Part shown: positions 26,136 through 38,100 of the stretch, one piece after another
How the letters are laid out: the number at the start of each line of letters is the position of its first letter
Numbering within the stretch: position 1 is the first letter of the stretch
From: Lagopus muta
Taxonomy: Eukaryota; Chordata; Aves; Galliformes; Phasianidae
Assembly (NCBI RefSeq): GCF_023343835.1
Contig: NC_064437.1
Coordinates: 4,602,001-4,666,000 of the forward strand
Reading direction: 5' to 3'
Length of the DNA stretch: 64,000 nt
Made by a program: the position numbers and the translations under genes
The notes under the pieces: generated by a model
Databases searched by the model: none
Told to the model about the DNA's origin: nothing
The model's input: the letters and a program-made list of their open reading frames with translations, nothing else

Positions 26136-29100
26136 GTGAGCCGCGGCTCGGCGCCCCGCCTTCCCCCCCCCGGCCCTGCCGGCGGGGTGGCTGCCCCGGG
26201 ATCTTTTCGGCCCCGTGTTGTGTTTTCTCGGAGCTGTTTGCTCCGCGCGAGGGGAAGCGAGGTCCGGGTGTTGCTTTGGATAAGCCCGAGTGCTTGTTGC
26301 ACACGGTTTTCTTCGGGTGAGCCGAACGCGTTCAGAAGCGGGTGTACAATGAGTTCAAACGTTCTTCAGACAAAGGCTTTATAAATTATAGTTGTGTTTG
26401 AAAAGCACGCCTGGAGCAGCGGGGCTGGAGAACGTCAGCCTCCTGCAGCTCTCCTCGTTCTGCCTTTCCCTTCCATGCATTCCCAGCACCCGGGGCTCCC
26501 AGCCCTGCATGTTCACCCGTGTCTCTGGGTGCTGCCTACGGCCTTCTCCAGTTCTGCTGTGTCCAAAACTTCCCGCAGCGCTCATGGAAGGAGCTCATTG
26601 GTGATGCACAGACTCTGGAGCCCATAGGGTAAGAACAGAACTGCTGTGCTGTGTGGTGCCTGCAGGCTGCTCTGCACAGCCCTCTCATGGAGCTCGAGCT
26701 CATGCACCCCCTCAGACTGCGGTGAGCGGTGTCCTAGGGGTGTTCTGAGCCAGAAGTGCTCTCTTCTGGTGTATATACCTAAATAAAATATCTGTACATA
26801 TGAGAATATGTGCACTATCTACTAACTGCACGTGCACAGATCATCTGTATCCACGGCCTTCAGAGTGCTGTCACGAAGTGCAGCCTTGCAGAATAAGAAT
26901 GGGTGATTTTTATGCTGAATTTCCTTGTTCAGATCCTTACCTGATGTAAAAAGATGATAATGTATGTGGAGAGATGTGTTGGACTGCACGTGTACTGTGC
27001 GGGAGTCAAATCACGTTACTGATGGAAGCAAGAGGGAGCTGGTTGCCAGGCTCTGCTTTGAAAGGCTGTGAGAAAGAGCTCTGCTCGTTCACATCCAGGT
27101 CTTTGTAACTGTGAAGGGAGTGGATTTTCCTATCAGCTCTCGTAGCTAACATGAGCTGTCAGTGTGACGTTTAAAGAGAAGCTGTCACTTTAAACTTCAG
27201 AAAAGCACTTTTTTTTTCCCCCCACTGCTGTTCCTATTACAAATAACACTGACAATTCTATCGGGGTTTCTTTCCTATTCTTGCAGTTTGTATGTCTGAT
27301 CAAACTAACTTCAGTTTCCTTCGCTGCTCACGTTGGTGTTTGCTTTGTGTTCTTGATAACCTGAAGGAGGAAAACCAAAGCATTTGAATACAGGCAGATG
27401 ATTACAAATCCACAGAATAAGCGTGGAAGGATTAAAGTATCTTGCTACATTAACCTTTATATAAACTGGGGCCTTCATTTAGTAATTGGGGGTATTTGCA
27501 TATGAATACCTGTCGACTCCTCTGCGTGTGTACATTACAGTTTTGTAGTGCAATAGTTGGACCTCTAAGAGTTGTGAGAGTTAGGATTATTTCCTCTGCT
27601 TGTCTGACATTGAAGTGCAGCTTAGCAGCTTTCAACATAAAACTACAAGAAAACAAATTATATTTAATTGCTTTTTAGCCTTTTTTTCCTCCAAATTTAA
27701 TTTGGAAGTATATTTAATAAACTACAGCTATTATTTAGGTCGTTAATCAGTAAGTAGTTTCCCATGCAATACAAGCTTATGGCCTGTGAAGCTGAATGGA
27801 AAGCCAAGTGCACGAACACCTGTATTATTCAGTGTAGTCATATACATTATGTTGCAGTGTCCACGTGCTATCTTGTAGCATGGAATTCAGCTGTTATTTC
27901 TGCTTATCTTCCTGCCAGGAGAGATCCTTCTAACAGTATGCATTCCTCTTTCTCATCATCATGCTGATTTTAATGCTCACTTAAAGGAGAGGTAGCGTTG
28001 TTTTGCTTGTTTTGGTTTTTGGCTTGTATATGTCAGTAAATATACATGGGGGGGGGGGGGGGGAGGGAGAAGAGCACAGCTGTTACAATTTTCCCCTAAA
28101 TAATTATTTTCCAGTCTAATGATCTTTCCCATAACCATGTGAACGAAAGTTAGACTTCTTTTTTATTTAAAAATAACAGGCAAACTTCAGCCATGCTCCA
28201 AGACACGTGTGTCAGCTCTGTACTTTGTATATGTTCTTTTTATGGCTGAGTGCAGTTTGCTGTGCATATAAGAGTAGATCCATGGATGATTAAACACTTG
28301 ACGTTTTCTCTAACCAGTAATGAACCCATTATGTTTGCATATGCTGATTTGGATTCTATTACATAATGTTAGAATCTGTTCTGCTCGGTTGATCAAAGAA
28401 AGGTTCATCTGTCGGTGTTCTTTGAAAATACCACAGCAACCAGATACATATCTTACCCATAAAAACATCTTTCCTTTGGTGAAGTAGTACAGCCAGTCTG
28501 AGTCCTCCTTCGGTGGTCCACACCGCTGATCTTCAGGGGCATCTGGAGGTGATACAGGGGTTTGGAAGACAGCTGTTGTGAGCCGGCCCAATGCGTGCTC
28601 TGTGTGTTACATGTGAGACTTGACGTAAGAACACACATGAACTCATTTCCACAGGGGCTCAAATGTTGGAATCATCAGGTTCATGTTTTCCACACCGATT
28701 CCATTGTAAGTTACTGCTTGTGATCTGTGCTGTTGGCATGAGCGTGCTCAACGAATTTGGAAATACAGATGGTTTTCACGTTTCCTTGTGCAGTTTTCCT
28801 AAAATCTTGGGAAGCTGATCTGTACGTTTGCATTTGGCTCGGCGTTCTGTCCTCTGCAGTGCTAAACCACTTTGACAGGCTCAGATCAGCTGCTTTTATA
28901 GAGGTAGCTTTGCCTGTTTGATACAACTTTTACGCTTGTGTCTGTTGGCTGAAGTAAATCTGATAAGTACGTTTTGGCAAGGATCTGAGCTTCTCTTATG
29001 TTTGTTCCTTAGGCAACACAAAGATTTGTACTGTGATCCTCTGGAGTAAAGGAGAGGGTTACGCTCATCTTCTCATGACTGACAAATAAGCTGTTATGTG

Positions 29101-32100
29101 AACTGCTGCTGAATCCATGGGGTTTATGATGAAACCATAAATGAATGTGATGACACTGTCTGTCAGTGTGTCCAGGAACTGCCGTGAGCGCCCTGGGCGC
29201 TGACTTTAGCAAGCCACAGAGAAACAGGATAGAGAAGAGCAGGACAAGCAAAAGCAGGGCTTGTGGGTCCAGATCTTAACATCTGAACAGCTTCGTCCTT
29301 GAAATCAGTTGTTTGCAGATGTCTACACATCCTGCCAAAAAGCAGTGGTGTGGATGAGATGTGGTGGTGAAGCGAGGGATATTCTTCTCTCTCTTATAAA
29401 AGTCTGGTAAAGAGACGTGATCAGATTTCACTCTGAGTTGAATGTCTGATTGCAGCTCTGTGTGTTCCATTTGATAATTCACGGGTGATGTGTTTGTGTC
29501 GACTGAAAACGGGGTCACAAAAACACCAAAAAAAGATGATTTCTTTAAAATCTTGGAATCTGTTGCAAATTCCTCTCTCAGAACTGAAGGCAAGGCTGCA
29601 TGCTGTTCACAGGACTGTGTTCAGCCAATGAATCAAAGCACTGAAAATTAAAGCATTTGTCAGCGCCACACAAGTGTTCTGGGTACTTCTTCAGCAGTGA
29701 ATGTATTCACTTATTAGATTATTTTATAAAATAACACCAACTCAAGTTTTCCTGCACTTTGGCTACAACAACCCCAGGCGATGCTACAGGCTTGGGGCGG
29801 TGTGGCTGGAGGGCTGCGTAGAGGAGATGGACCTGGGGGTATTGATTGATGCTCGGCTGAACATGAGCCGACAGTGTGCCCAGGTGGCCAAGAAGGCCAA
29901 TGGCATCCTGGCCTGCATCAGAAACAGTGTTGCAAGCAGGAGCAGAGAGGTGATTGTTCCCCTGTATTCAGCACTAGTGAGGCCGCACCTCGAGTACTGT
30001 GTCCAGTTTTGGGCGCCTCACTGCAAGAAAGATATTGAGGCCCTGGAACGTGTTCAAAGAAGGGCAACGAAGCTGGTGAGGGGTCTGGAACACAGGCCAT
30101 ATGAGGAGAGGCTGAAGGAGCTGGGAATGTTCAGCCTGGAGAAGAGGAGGCTCAGGGGAGACCTCATTGCTCTCTATAACTTCCTGAAGGGAGGTTGTAG
30201 TGAGCTGGGGGTCGGCCTCTTCTCTCGTGTCATTAGTGATAGGACCAGGGGGAATGGCTTCAAGGTACGCCAGGGGAGATTCAGGCTGGACATGAGGAAG
30301 TATTACTTTTCAGAAAGGGTGGTCAGGCACTGCAATGGATGCCCAGGGAGGTGGTGGAGTCACCGACCCTGGGGGTGTTCAAGGAAAGGCTGGATGTTGT
30401 GTTGAGGGACATGGTTTAGTAGGAGCTATTGGGAATAGGTGAACGGTTGGACTGGGTGATCTTTTAGGTCTTTTCCAACCTTGGTGATTCTATGATTCTA
30501 AGTTTAATAAATGAGAAAACTTCCATGTCTGCTTAATAACAATAACTGCCTGTCTTCACAGACATGCATATGTGCAGGTGGGTGGAAAAATGATCAGCAG
30601 TCACCGTGTTGTACTCCTTGTATGGCACTGGCACATGTAACTCACGTGGCTTCTGATCTGACCGTGTGTGTGGCTGATGTGGGAGGCACAGCCAGCCCTG
30701 CACTGCACTCACCTCTGCCACATCCCATTGCCACCTACGTGGTCCGTGCTCCAGCTGTGCACAACCTGCTTGTGGGGGATATCCCTAGAATCATGTAATG
30801 ATGGCGAGAGTTCACAATCTCATGTCTGTCCTGGGCTGCACGCAGACTGCAGGTTGGACATGATTGCTATAAACCGTCCTAAAATGAGATCTTGATTTGT
30901 TTTTAAACTGCTTCTCAGAGTCATTACTGTGACCTTTTGGGTGAGTTGTTATTAGTGGATCATCTAGCTATCTCTGTCTCCTTTAGCATGTACTCTTTAT
31001 TTTAATTTTAGTTGAACTGGATCAAAAGCTCATATATACCAGATATAGTAGAATCATAGAATGGCCTGGGTTGAAAAGGACCACAATGATCATCGAGTTT
31101 CAACCCCCTGCTTTGTGCAGGGTCGCCAACCAACAGACCAGGCTGCCCAGAGCCACATCCAGCCTGGCCCTGAATGCCTCCAGAGATGGGGCATCCACAA
31201 CCTAGTAGGTAAGGTTGACAGTACAACTCATCCAAGAAGCTTTTAGAAGTGCTGTTGATGTTAAGAGGAACAGGTCAGCAACTGCAGTGAGTGCCAGCGC
31301 CAGGACCCATTTCTGACTCCCATGCTGTGTCTAAAACCCATTCTAGCTCAGCACGGAGGGCTGTGCTGCATCATGGAGGGTCTGCAACAGGACCTTGTAG
31401 CTGCTGGCTTGTACAACAAGGGTAATGGCTTGTGCTGACTGCAAATACCATGGACGTTAAGCTTGTGGAGTGCTTTGGTCCTTGAATGGAAGGAGCTGTA
31501 TTTACTTAAAGACAAAAAAAGCTATTTAGGAAATGCAATGGATTTCACAGTTTTGTAAATTTAAGTCGGTCTTCTGTCTTGTAAGCAGAGCGGAGCTTTG
31601 CAGAAGTGACTATTTCTGGCATTCTCAAGTGGAAGCTTTACAGTGTGGCTTGTCTAGAAATTGGCCTTGTAAAACAATTAAGCAATCAAATAAAGCTCTG
31701 TGGTGGATTCTGGCGGTGAGTTCCTGGCTGGGTGCCATGGGAATGTCAAGTGGAATTAGTATTTTAGCACTCTTGGTTTTCAGCATCTTTGTTCTCAAAA
31801 ATTAAACCAGCTGTCCTGGTGCAGAACTTCATTTTAGGCTCTGTCTGCATCGGGGCTGCCTTGGATTTGGGAAGAGAATTCCCCATGTATCATCCTGGAG
31901 ACACCACTAAGAGCAAGAAGGTAGGGAGGGTTGGGGTAATGCTGGAGGGGCAGTTTGCTAACTTGGAAAACAAGCCTTGTTTCGGAGAATTCGTTATTGT
32001 TAAGCCTGTTATTTTGTAAGGTTGTAAGGAGTAATCTTCACATTGAGACTGACACCTCTTAATTACTGCCAGGGCAGTGCCTGCAGAGGCAGCTCTGTGC

Positions 32101-35100
32101 AGGCATCCCTCAGCTGGGCAGGAAGCTGACACGGGGCTCTCTGGAGGCATTTGCTGGTCATCTTCCCAGCTTCAAGTGCTGCTCTGTGGCAGCTGTTTAA
32201 CAAGGAAGTGAAATACTGAGGAAGAATGAGAATAAAAACAAATTAGCCAGTGTTAGAAGTTAATTCCAGCAAATCATTTGGCTTGCTTTTGGATTAAAGA
32301 ACACTGGCTCTTTGTGTGAAGAGGGCAAGGATGGAAAGGAAGTGCCCCTTTCTTTTGTAAACTCTTAATTTGAAAAAAATCATGTATTTCTGCTGCCATG
32401 GAAATAGGCCCTGGTATGTATGGCTCAGTTAAACTTTGTAGGCCAAATTAAAAAAGAAAACTAAACCCCAGTGTACTGAGTGCTTCATGGCACCTGATCT
32501 TCCTGCTCACAATGTAACAGCAGTTTTCACCTCTCATGCTCTGACACCCAGCAGAGCTGTCTTGGGAGACGTTTACAGATGGGTTTCCTTGGTGCTTGAT
32601 CACAAATTTGTAACAATATGCAGTGGAACTGGAATTCAAACTCATTCTCGGCTTCTTTGTTGCTTCTGTCTCGCTGTGCATCTCTATAAGTAGAACAGAA
32701 GTGTTAGAGGTGTGTTTAGCAGCATTGCTGACTAGTTTTCCCTTCCAGAGCTTGAATTTTGGCCGCTGAAGTGTCAGAATAAATACTTTATCTACTGCTT
32801 CTGCAGCACTTCTCTGTTCATGCCTGGTGCTTTGCCAAAGGGGAACAGACATATTGACTCAAGCATTTGCAATTTGTTGTTTTATTCTATTAAGATGTTA
32901 ATCTGATTCCACTCAGTCGCTTTGAGTTGTGTGGTGATAAGCAGTGCATTTTGTGCTTACACCAGCTGAAGGGATGGGAAGAGCAGTGCTATTGCTTTGG
33001 TCTGTTTTGCTGGGCACTGTGCTCCTCTCTGAGCCACTGGGCACGGTGGGGGTATTGCACTGCTGCACTGCACTATCACCATGGACATCAGGGGTACAGT
33101 TCAAGCAGTGTTTTAGAAAGCCCCAGTTAACTTCTAGTTCTTCCCCACCCAAGTTCATGTTGTGTTCTTACTCCTAGGTTTATGTAGTTCTTGAGAGATG
33201 GGGGAAAGCCATATTTTTGGTGGCTGATTGGTTATAATCCTTCATGCACACTGAGGAGACTTCATTCTAACCATGCATTCATGATAACCTGCTTGTGCTG
33301 TTTCCTGTTAAGGTCAGAGTCCAAATCTTTGCATGAAAGCATTCACCAAACAAATCACTTCTTTTCTTGGAAGGTATTTATGGTGGGAGTCCAAGTTGGC
33401 TCCAGGTGAGAGCAGTCCTTAACACAGGGTTTATTTTCCTTTAGTGACAGACTAGGATGGAATCACTGCTTCACATTAACATTGTTAAATCCTTGTGTTT
33501 TTTCCTCTGACAAGTCTCTTTGCTTGTGTCAAGTAGTGCATAGCAAAAATATTAACTTAAAGGCTTTATTTCTATGCAAGAAAGAACAGAACAGTGACGT
33601 ATCTACCAACAAGCTTACTTAGGTTATAGAAAGCGTTCCTTTCTGTCAGCATGCTCAGGGGTTTTTGCATACAGGTATGTGTTTCCTTAGACAAGAAAGC
33701 AAGGGAATGGTGCTGTATCTGTTTGAGTTGTATGACAGTTAGAAACAGTTACTACGTTTTGAGATAAGTGGCTGTTGCTCAGTGAGTTGTTTATGGATGG
33801 TTCCTGATCTGCAGCCTGACCAGAGCTTCACGTTCTTTCAGCTTTATCAGAGCAAAGTGGGTTCCAAGTCAGAAGATGTAACCATATGTTAAAACATTGC
33901 CTTCTCCTGCCTAAGTGTGGAGTGGTAGCTTTGATTCATTTGAAAAACTTTATGTTCTTATTCCAGTGAATCAATTGTGAGTAACAGGTCTCTTCCCCCT
34001 AAGGGTTAATTTAAATGGGAAAGAAAAAAAGCAACAAAATGACACCCAGATGTGAAAGTAAAAGCTGCTTTAATCAGCAGTGTGACAGATAGAGCTGCAA
34101 GTCATAACTGCAGGACTCATGGCTGCTCCCAGAAGCTGATGGACATGATAGATGAGTGAGCAAAGAACTGCTCTTTCTGGTTGTATGGGGGTTGGATGCA
34201 GGGCCTCCACCTGAGTGCTGGGCACTGCTTTGCACACAGCAGTGAGTCACACAGCAGTGCTGTGCCAGGGGAAGTACTGCTATTGGCACTTGGCAGCGAG
34301 GGCAGCTGGAGCACAGGGCAGCTGATCCTTATTGCTGGGTAGATCTGTGTTAAAAGTGAGAGGTGGGCCTCTCATTTTTGTCTTCTAGTTCTGGCTTTAA
34401 GGGCATTGTGTTTCTTCATTACAGCTTTTCAGTGCAGTTAAACTCGATCATGTTTGTTGGGATATGGTAACAAAGAAGAGGTCTGTTTGTTAGCCATACA
34501 GCAACGCATCAAATTCTGTTTGCTTGGCTGTAAAATCACTTGTGGAAACCACTTGGAGATGCGTGAGGATGAGGGACAGTTTGATTGTAAAAACTCCGAT
34601 CCCATCATTTATTAAAAGAAATGTGACTTTCTGGTTCTGTTTCATTAATTATATAAGATTCAAGAGCATGTGGCATAACTTAGCTCTAGGGACACTGAAC
34701 TGCATTGGTATCCTTCTCTCAAAATCAAATTAACAAGCTGAATTTATAATTTGACTGTAATTTCATTCCAAAGAGTGCCAACTAACATCAGATATTCTTG
34801 AGCTCCTTGTTGCTTTATGGGAAGTGACCAGCATTGGGAAGTCGGTAGCTTTCACTGAACAGCTTGATAAGTCAATTAACTGAATGCTGCAAGAATGCAT
34901 TTTGAAGCCTTGAACTGTGAACTTTTGGCAGTTAAAGTTAATTTCTATTTCACTTCCTATGCAAGGGTTAATCTTTGTTCTGTGTTAGTCCTCGTGGCAG
35001 GCTCTATGCAGAAGTCTCTCTTCAGACTGCAGACAGCCTGGGGAGATGTTAGATCTCCTGAGTGACAGCCCTGAATCAGCTCTTGAAACTGTTGAAGTGA

Positions 35101-38100
35101 GGGTATTTTCTCACATACTCTTCTTCCCCAGGTGAAATAAAGGCCTGTGAAGGCTACCAGAAGATTCTCCAGTGACAGTTCCTAGCCCCTTAGTTCCAAA
35201 GCACTAATTAACCACCGTTATCTGCTCAGAGCTGTGGTGCGTTGTCTTTGTGAATGGCAGGAGAGCAAATAGGCCCTTCAGTGGGTGTTGGTTAGCAGGG
35301 AGCCAGCATAAAACATTGGAAGATCTTGTGTAGCACCTTGGTGTGGCAGCTGGGGCACTGCTGAACCCTCAGTGCAAACAGCAGTGCACCGATTGCAAGT
35401 TGGATGGTGAACAGTTTGGGTTTTGTGCACTACAGGTATGAAAGAGCAGCAGTGTGTTTTCAGAGTTGCTCATACTGTGAGAGATGAGGTACAAACTGGT
35501 CATGGTGGCAATCTCCAAGAGTATGAAATTTGTTAATGATTGGGAATTTGACTTTGACATGGGCATTTCTCTGAGGCTGTTGCATGTTTCATGGCAGCTG
35601 TGAGGCTGCTTTTATGTGGTGCGTTCTAAAATTAATGCATGATAAAGCTTCACACTTTCTGGGCAGGATTTTAGTAGCAGAAAATTGATGTTTAAGGATG
35701 ACTTGTCACTTTTAGTGAGCAGAATGTGCCAAAGATGCACTCCTCCAATGCAAATAATTCCCTTTGTTGTCAGGGCAGTTTCCAGCACCGCACCCTGGTG
35801 CTGAATCACAGTGATCTTCTTGTCACCATTCTGTTGGGAGACTCAATACAGCAGTAGACCAGTTCTGTTCTGAACATAGCTGCTATGGTAATGCCCTTAT
35901 CTGTGAGCACACCGTGAAGAAAATGTATGAATTCACTCATTGTGAGTTTCTGTAATATGGCAGGTGCTGCTCATCACTTGTGGGGGAAGAGGTGAGTAAA
36001 GAGCAGCTCCACTTATGGGGAAGTGGAGCAACAGGTGCAGCTTTTCAGCAACGTTGAAAGGTCTGCACTGCCGTGGGGCTGCGCCTCTCAAACACTGATG
36101 TTAGTAATGGATATTCAATGTGGATACTCTGCTCTAGGGAACGAAGAAAGCACAGCTCTCTTAATGTAATCATTTGTTGAGATGTTGTTTTGCCTGTGCT
36201 ACAAGTCCAGGCTGAAATAGAATCTGGGAGCTAGCAATGGGATGTTTGCTCTATAGTCAGACTTCCTTTATTAAGCTAATTGTTGTATTCTATGCAGTCA
36301 GCATTAAGGGCTTTCCTTATAAATTCACATTCATTTTCTGCAGGAAGTGAAATATGTTCTGGGTGGATATCATCTACAAAAGCTGTATCACTGCTGCAGG
36401 ATATTTCCTAGAGAGCATTTGCTTTTAAATACCTTCAGTATCTTTTTGTTTGGACACTCAAACATCCCTTCTCCAGAAGTTCACAAGGGGTGATTTACTA
36501 GACGTGAGCTACGTTAGACTTCCTTGCACAGTGCTGGATCAGAGAATTTCAGTTGCAGAAGCTGTAGATCCATATAGCTTTCCATAATGGCAAACTTGGG
36601 ACTGAATGTTTATAGGGCATTGTGGGAAGGTGGCACCTTCCCAAACACTGACACGTTGTCTTGCCTGAGTGCTGTTTTGCATTACACTCCTATAAATTGC
36701 AGTGCTGCTGTTGAGAACCTACCATTAAGTACAGCCACTGTGTGCAGTTGTCACCGTGCCTTTTAAGTTCATAGGGTAAGCTCTGTACTGTTGCTGTTTC
36801 CTTGACATAATGTGACTTTCATAATGTTATGAAAGTGAATAGGATCCATTTACATTTTAATACACAGGTCTGATCCTGCAACGAGTGAGTGCAGTGAGAG
36901 CTTGCAGTGCCCTTCTGCACAGACTGATTCCATTCCTCATACGCTGTGTCCTCTCCAGTGCAGCCATTTCGTTCAGCTTACGCCATGTGTCCCTGGCTCC
37001 CCTCCGGCTGCGATCCTGTTACCCCATGACACTTGTGTTTTCCTTGGACAGTTGCTCCTGGCTGCTGCCATGCCTGACCCAGACATTCTGTCCTTTCTCC
37101 TGCTTCAGTTGTTCGCTGTTTTGAAGCCAGAGAAGGTCTCTGTGAACTCTGACACGCGGGCTAGATAGCGCTGATGCAGTGTGAAAAGAGTAAACAACAT
37201 AGGAGAAATAGATAACTTTCCTAGAGTTGTGCTTGGCACTGCTGAGGCAGTTACCTCGTGTGGCACCTAACAAAGGACAGGGGCTCATTCTGAGTGCTGC
37301 CAGTGTACAGAAATAGCTGCTGCTCTGTGCCACGAGCAATGGGACATGGAAAGCTGAGCTGCAGCCTTCTGCTTGCTTTTTTCCGTTTGCATTCCACAAT
37401 GCTTTCCAGTAACTTATTTGGACTTGAGGAGAAGTACCATTGTAGTTTCCTTGCTGGGCAACTGTAGCTGAATTTTTTTTTTCTTTGGCTAATCCAGCAG
37501 ATTAGTCTTGTTTGTTTTCAGTGTGATTGGGTGAGGGGTGATGAAATTCACCTCTCTTGGACTAAACTATTTCATGTTGAAAACAGGATCAACATGTGTG
37601 AGTCTCTGAATATTGGTTTTGTGTTCTACAATCTCCCATGGACTAGATGATCTTAGCATATCCCATCCCAGACAGAAGTGCTAAGGAAAAAGATTTGGTG
37701 CTTAAATTGCCAATCAGTTAACAATTAGTTATGTAAACACAGTAGTTATCACCTAGATTGAGATATATGAAGGTATGCAATTGTGCCATATGAAATCCTA
37801 CCTTGAAAAACAGAAGGCATCTAAGAACTGTTAAGGATTTGACTTGCTGCTTAAAGTACAGCCACGTTCTCCAAAGCTACAGAATCCTTGAATGTGTCTA
37901 GGAGAGGTAAAAATTGCTTCACTTGAGCTTCTTTTTATTCACAGAAAAATGATGAAAATGGGAATTGCTCTGGAGAAGGCATTGAGTTTCCAACAACCAA
38001 CTTGTATGAGCTAGAGAGCAGAGTTCTAACGGATCACTGGTCCATACCCTATAAGCGGGAGGAATCTCTAGGCAAGTGCCTGATTGCATCCACATATCTA

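Larger units (their letters stand above)
25371..26300. promoter_or_regulatory. USP24: CpG-island promoter of USP24
   Basis: Composition changes abruptly to very GC- and CpG-rich sequence, centred on the first exon. No TATA box sits at a sensible distance, which fits a broad CpG-island promoter. Visible motifs include an E2F-like TTTTGGCGCG at 25377-25386, two perfect GTCACGTGAC palindromes, a GC box (GAGGGCGGGGC) near 25672-25682, an ETS-type CTTCCGG at 25662-25668, and ATGGCGGC (YY1-type) at 25563 and 25768. The transcription start cannot be read directly. YY1 elements of this kind often sit just downstream of the start, which would put it near 25,700-25,765. Such a promoter is expected for a broadly expressed gene. 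Confidence 0.85.
26136..37944 (+). other. USP24 intron 1 (11.8 kb)
   Basis: This is the largest intron of the gene within the window and separates the CpG-island exon from the rest. It holds two CR1 copies (29750-30500 sense, 31050-31210 antisense), a 16-G run at 28048-28063, and a paired 12-bp repeat with hairpin potential at about 34213-34269. Apart from the CR1-derived frame at 29701-30405, open frames are short. I see no further gene and no recognisable RNA gene. First introns often carry regulatory elements, but none is identifiable here by eye. Confidence 0.8.

Noticed and set aside
29701..30405. A 234-codon frame as a host gene
   Set aside because: The translation is the CR1 ORF2 C-terminus, and the frame breaks before the natural end.
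30787..30802. AGAATCATGTAATGATG as another CR1 terminus
   Set aside because: Only the first few bases match, and the following sequence does not continue as CR1.
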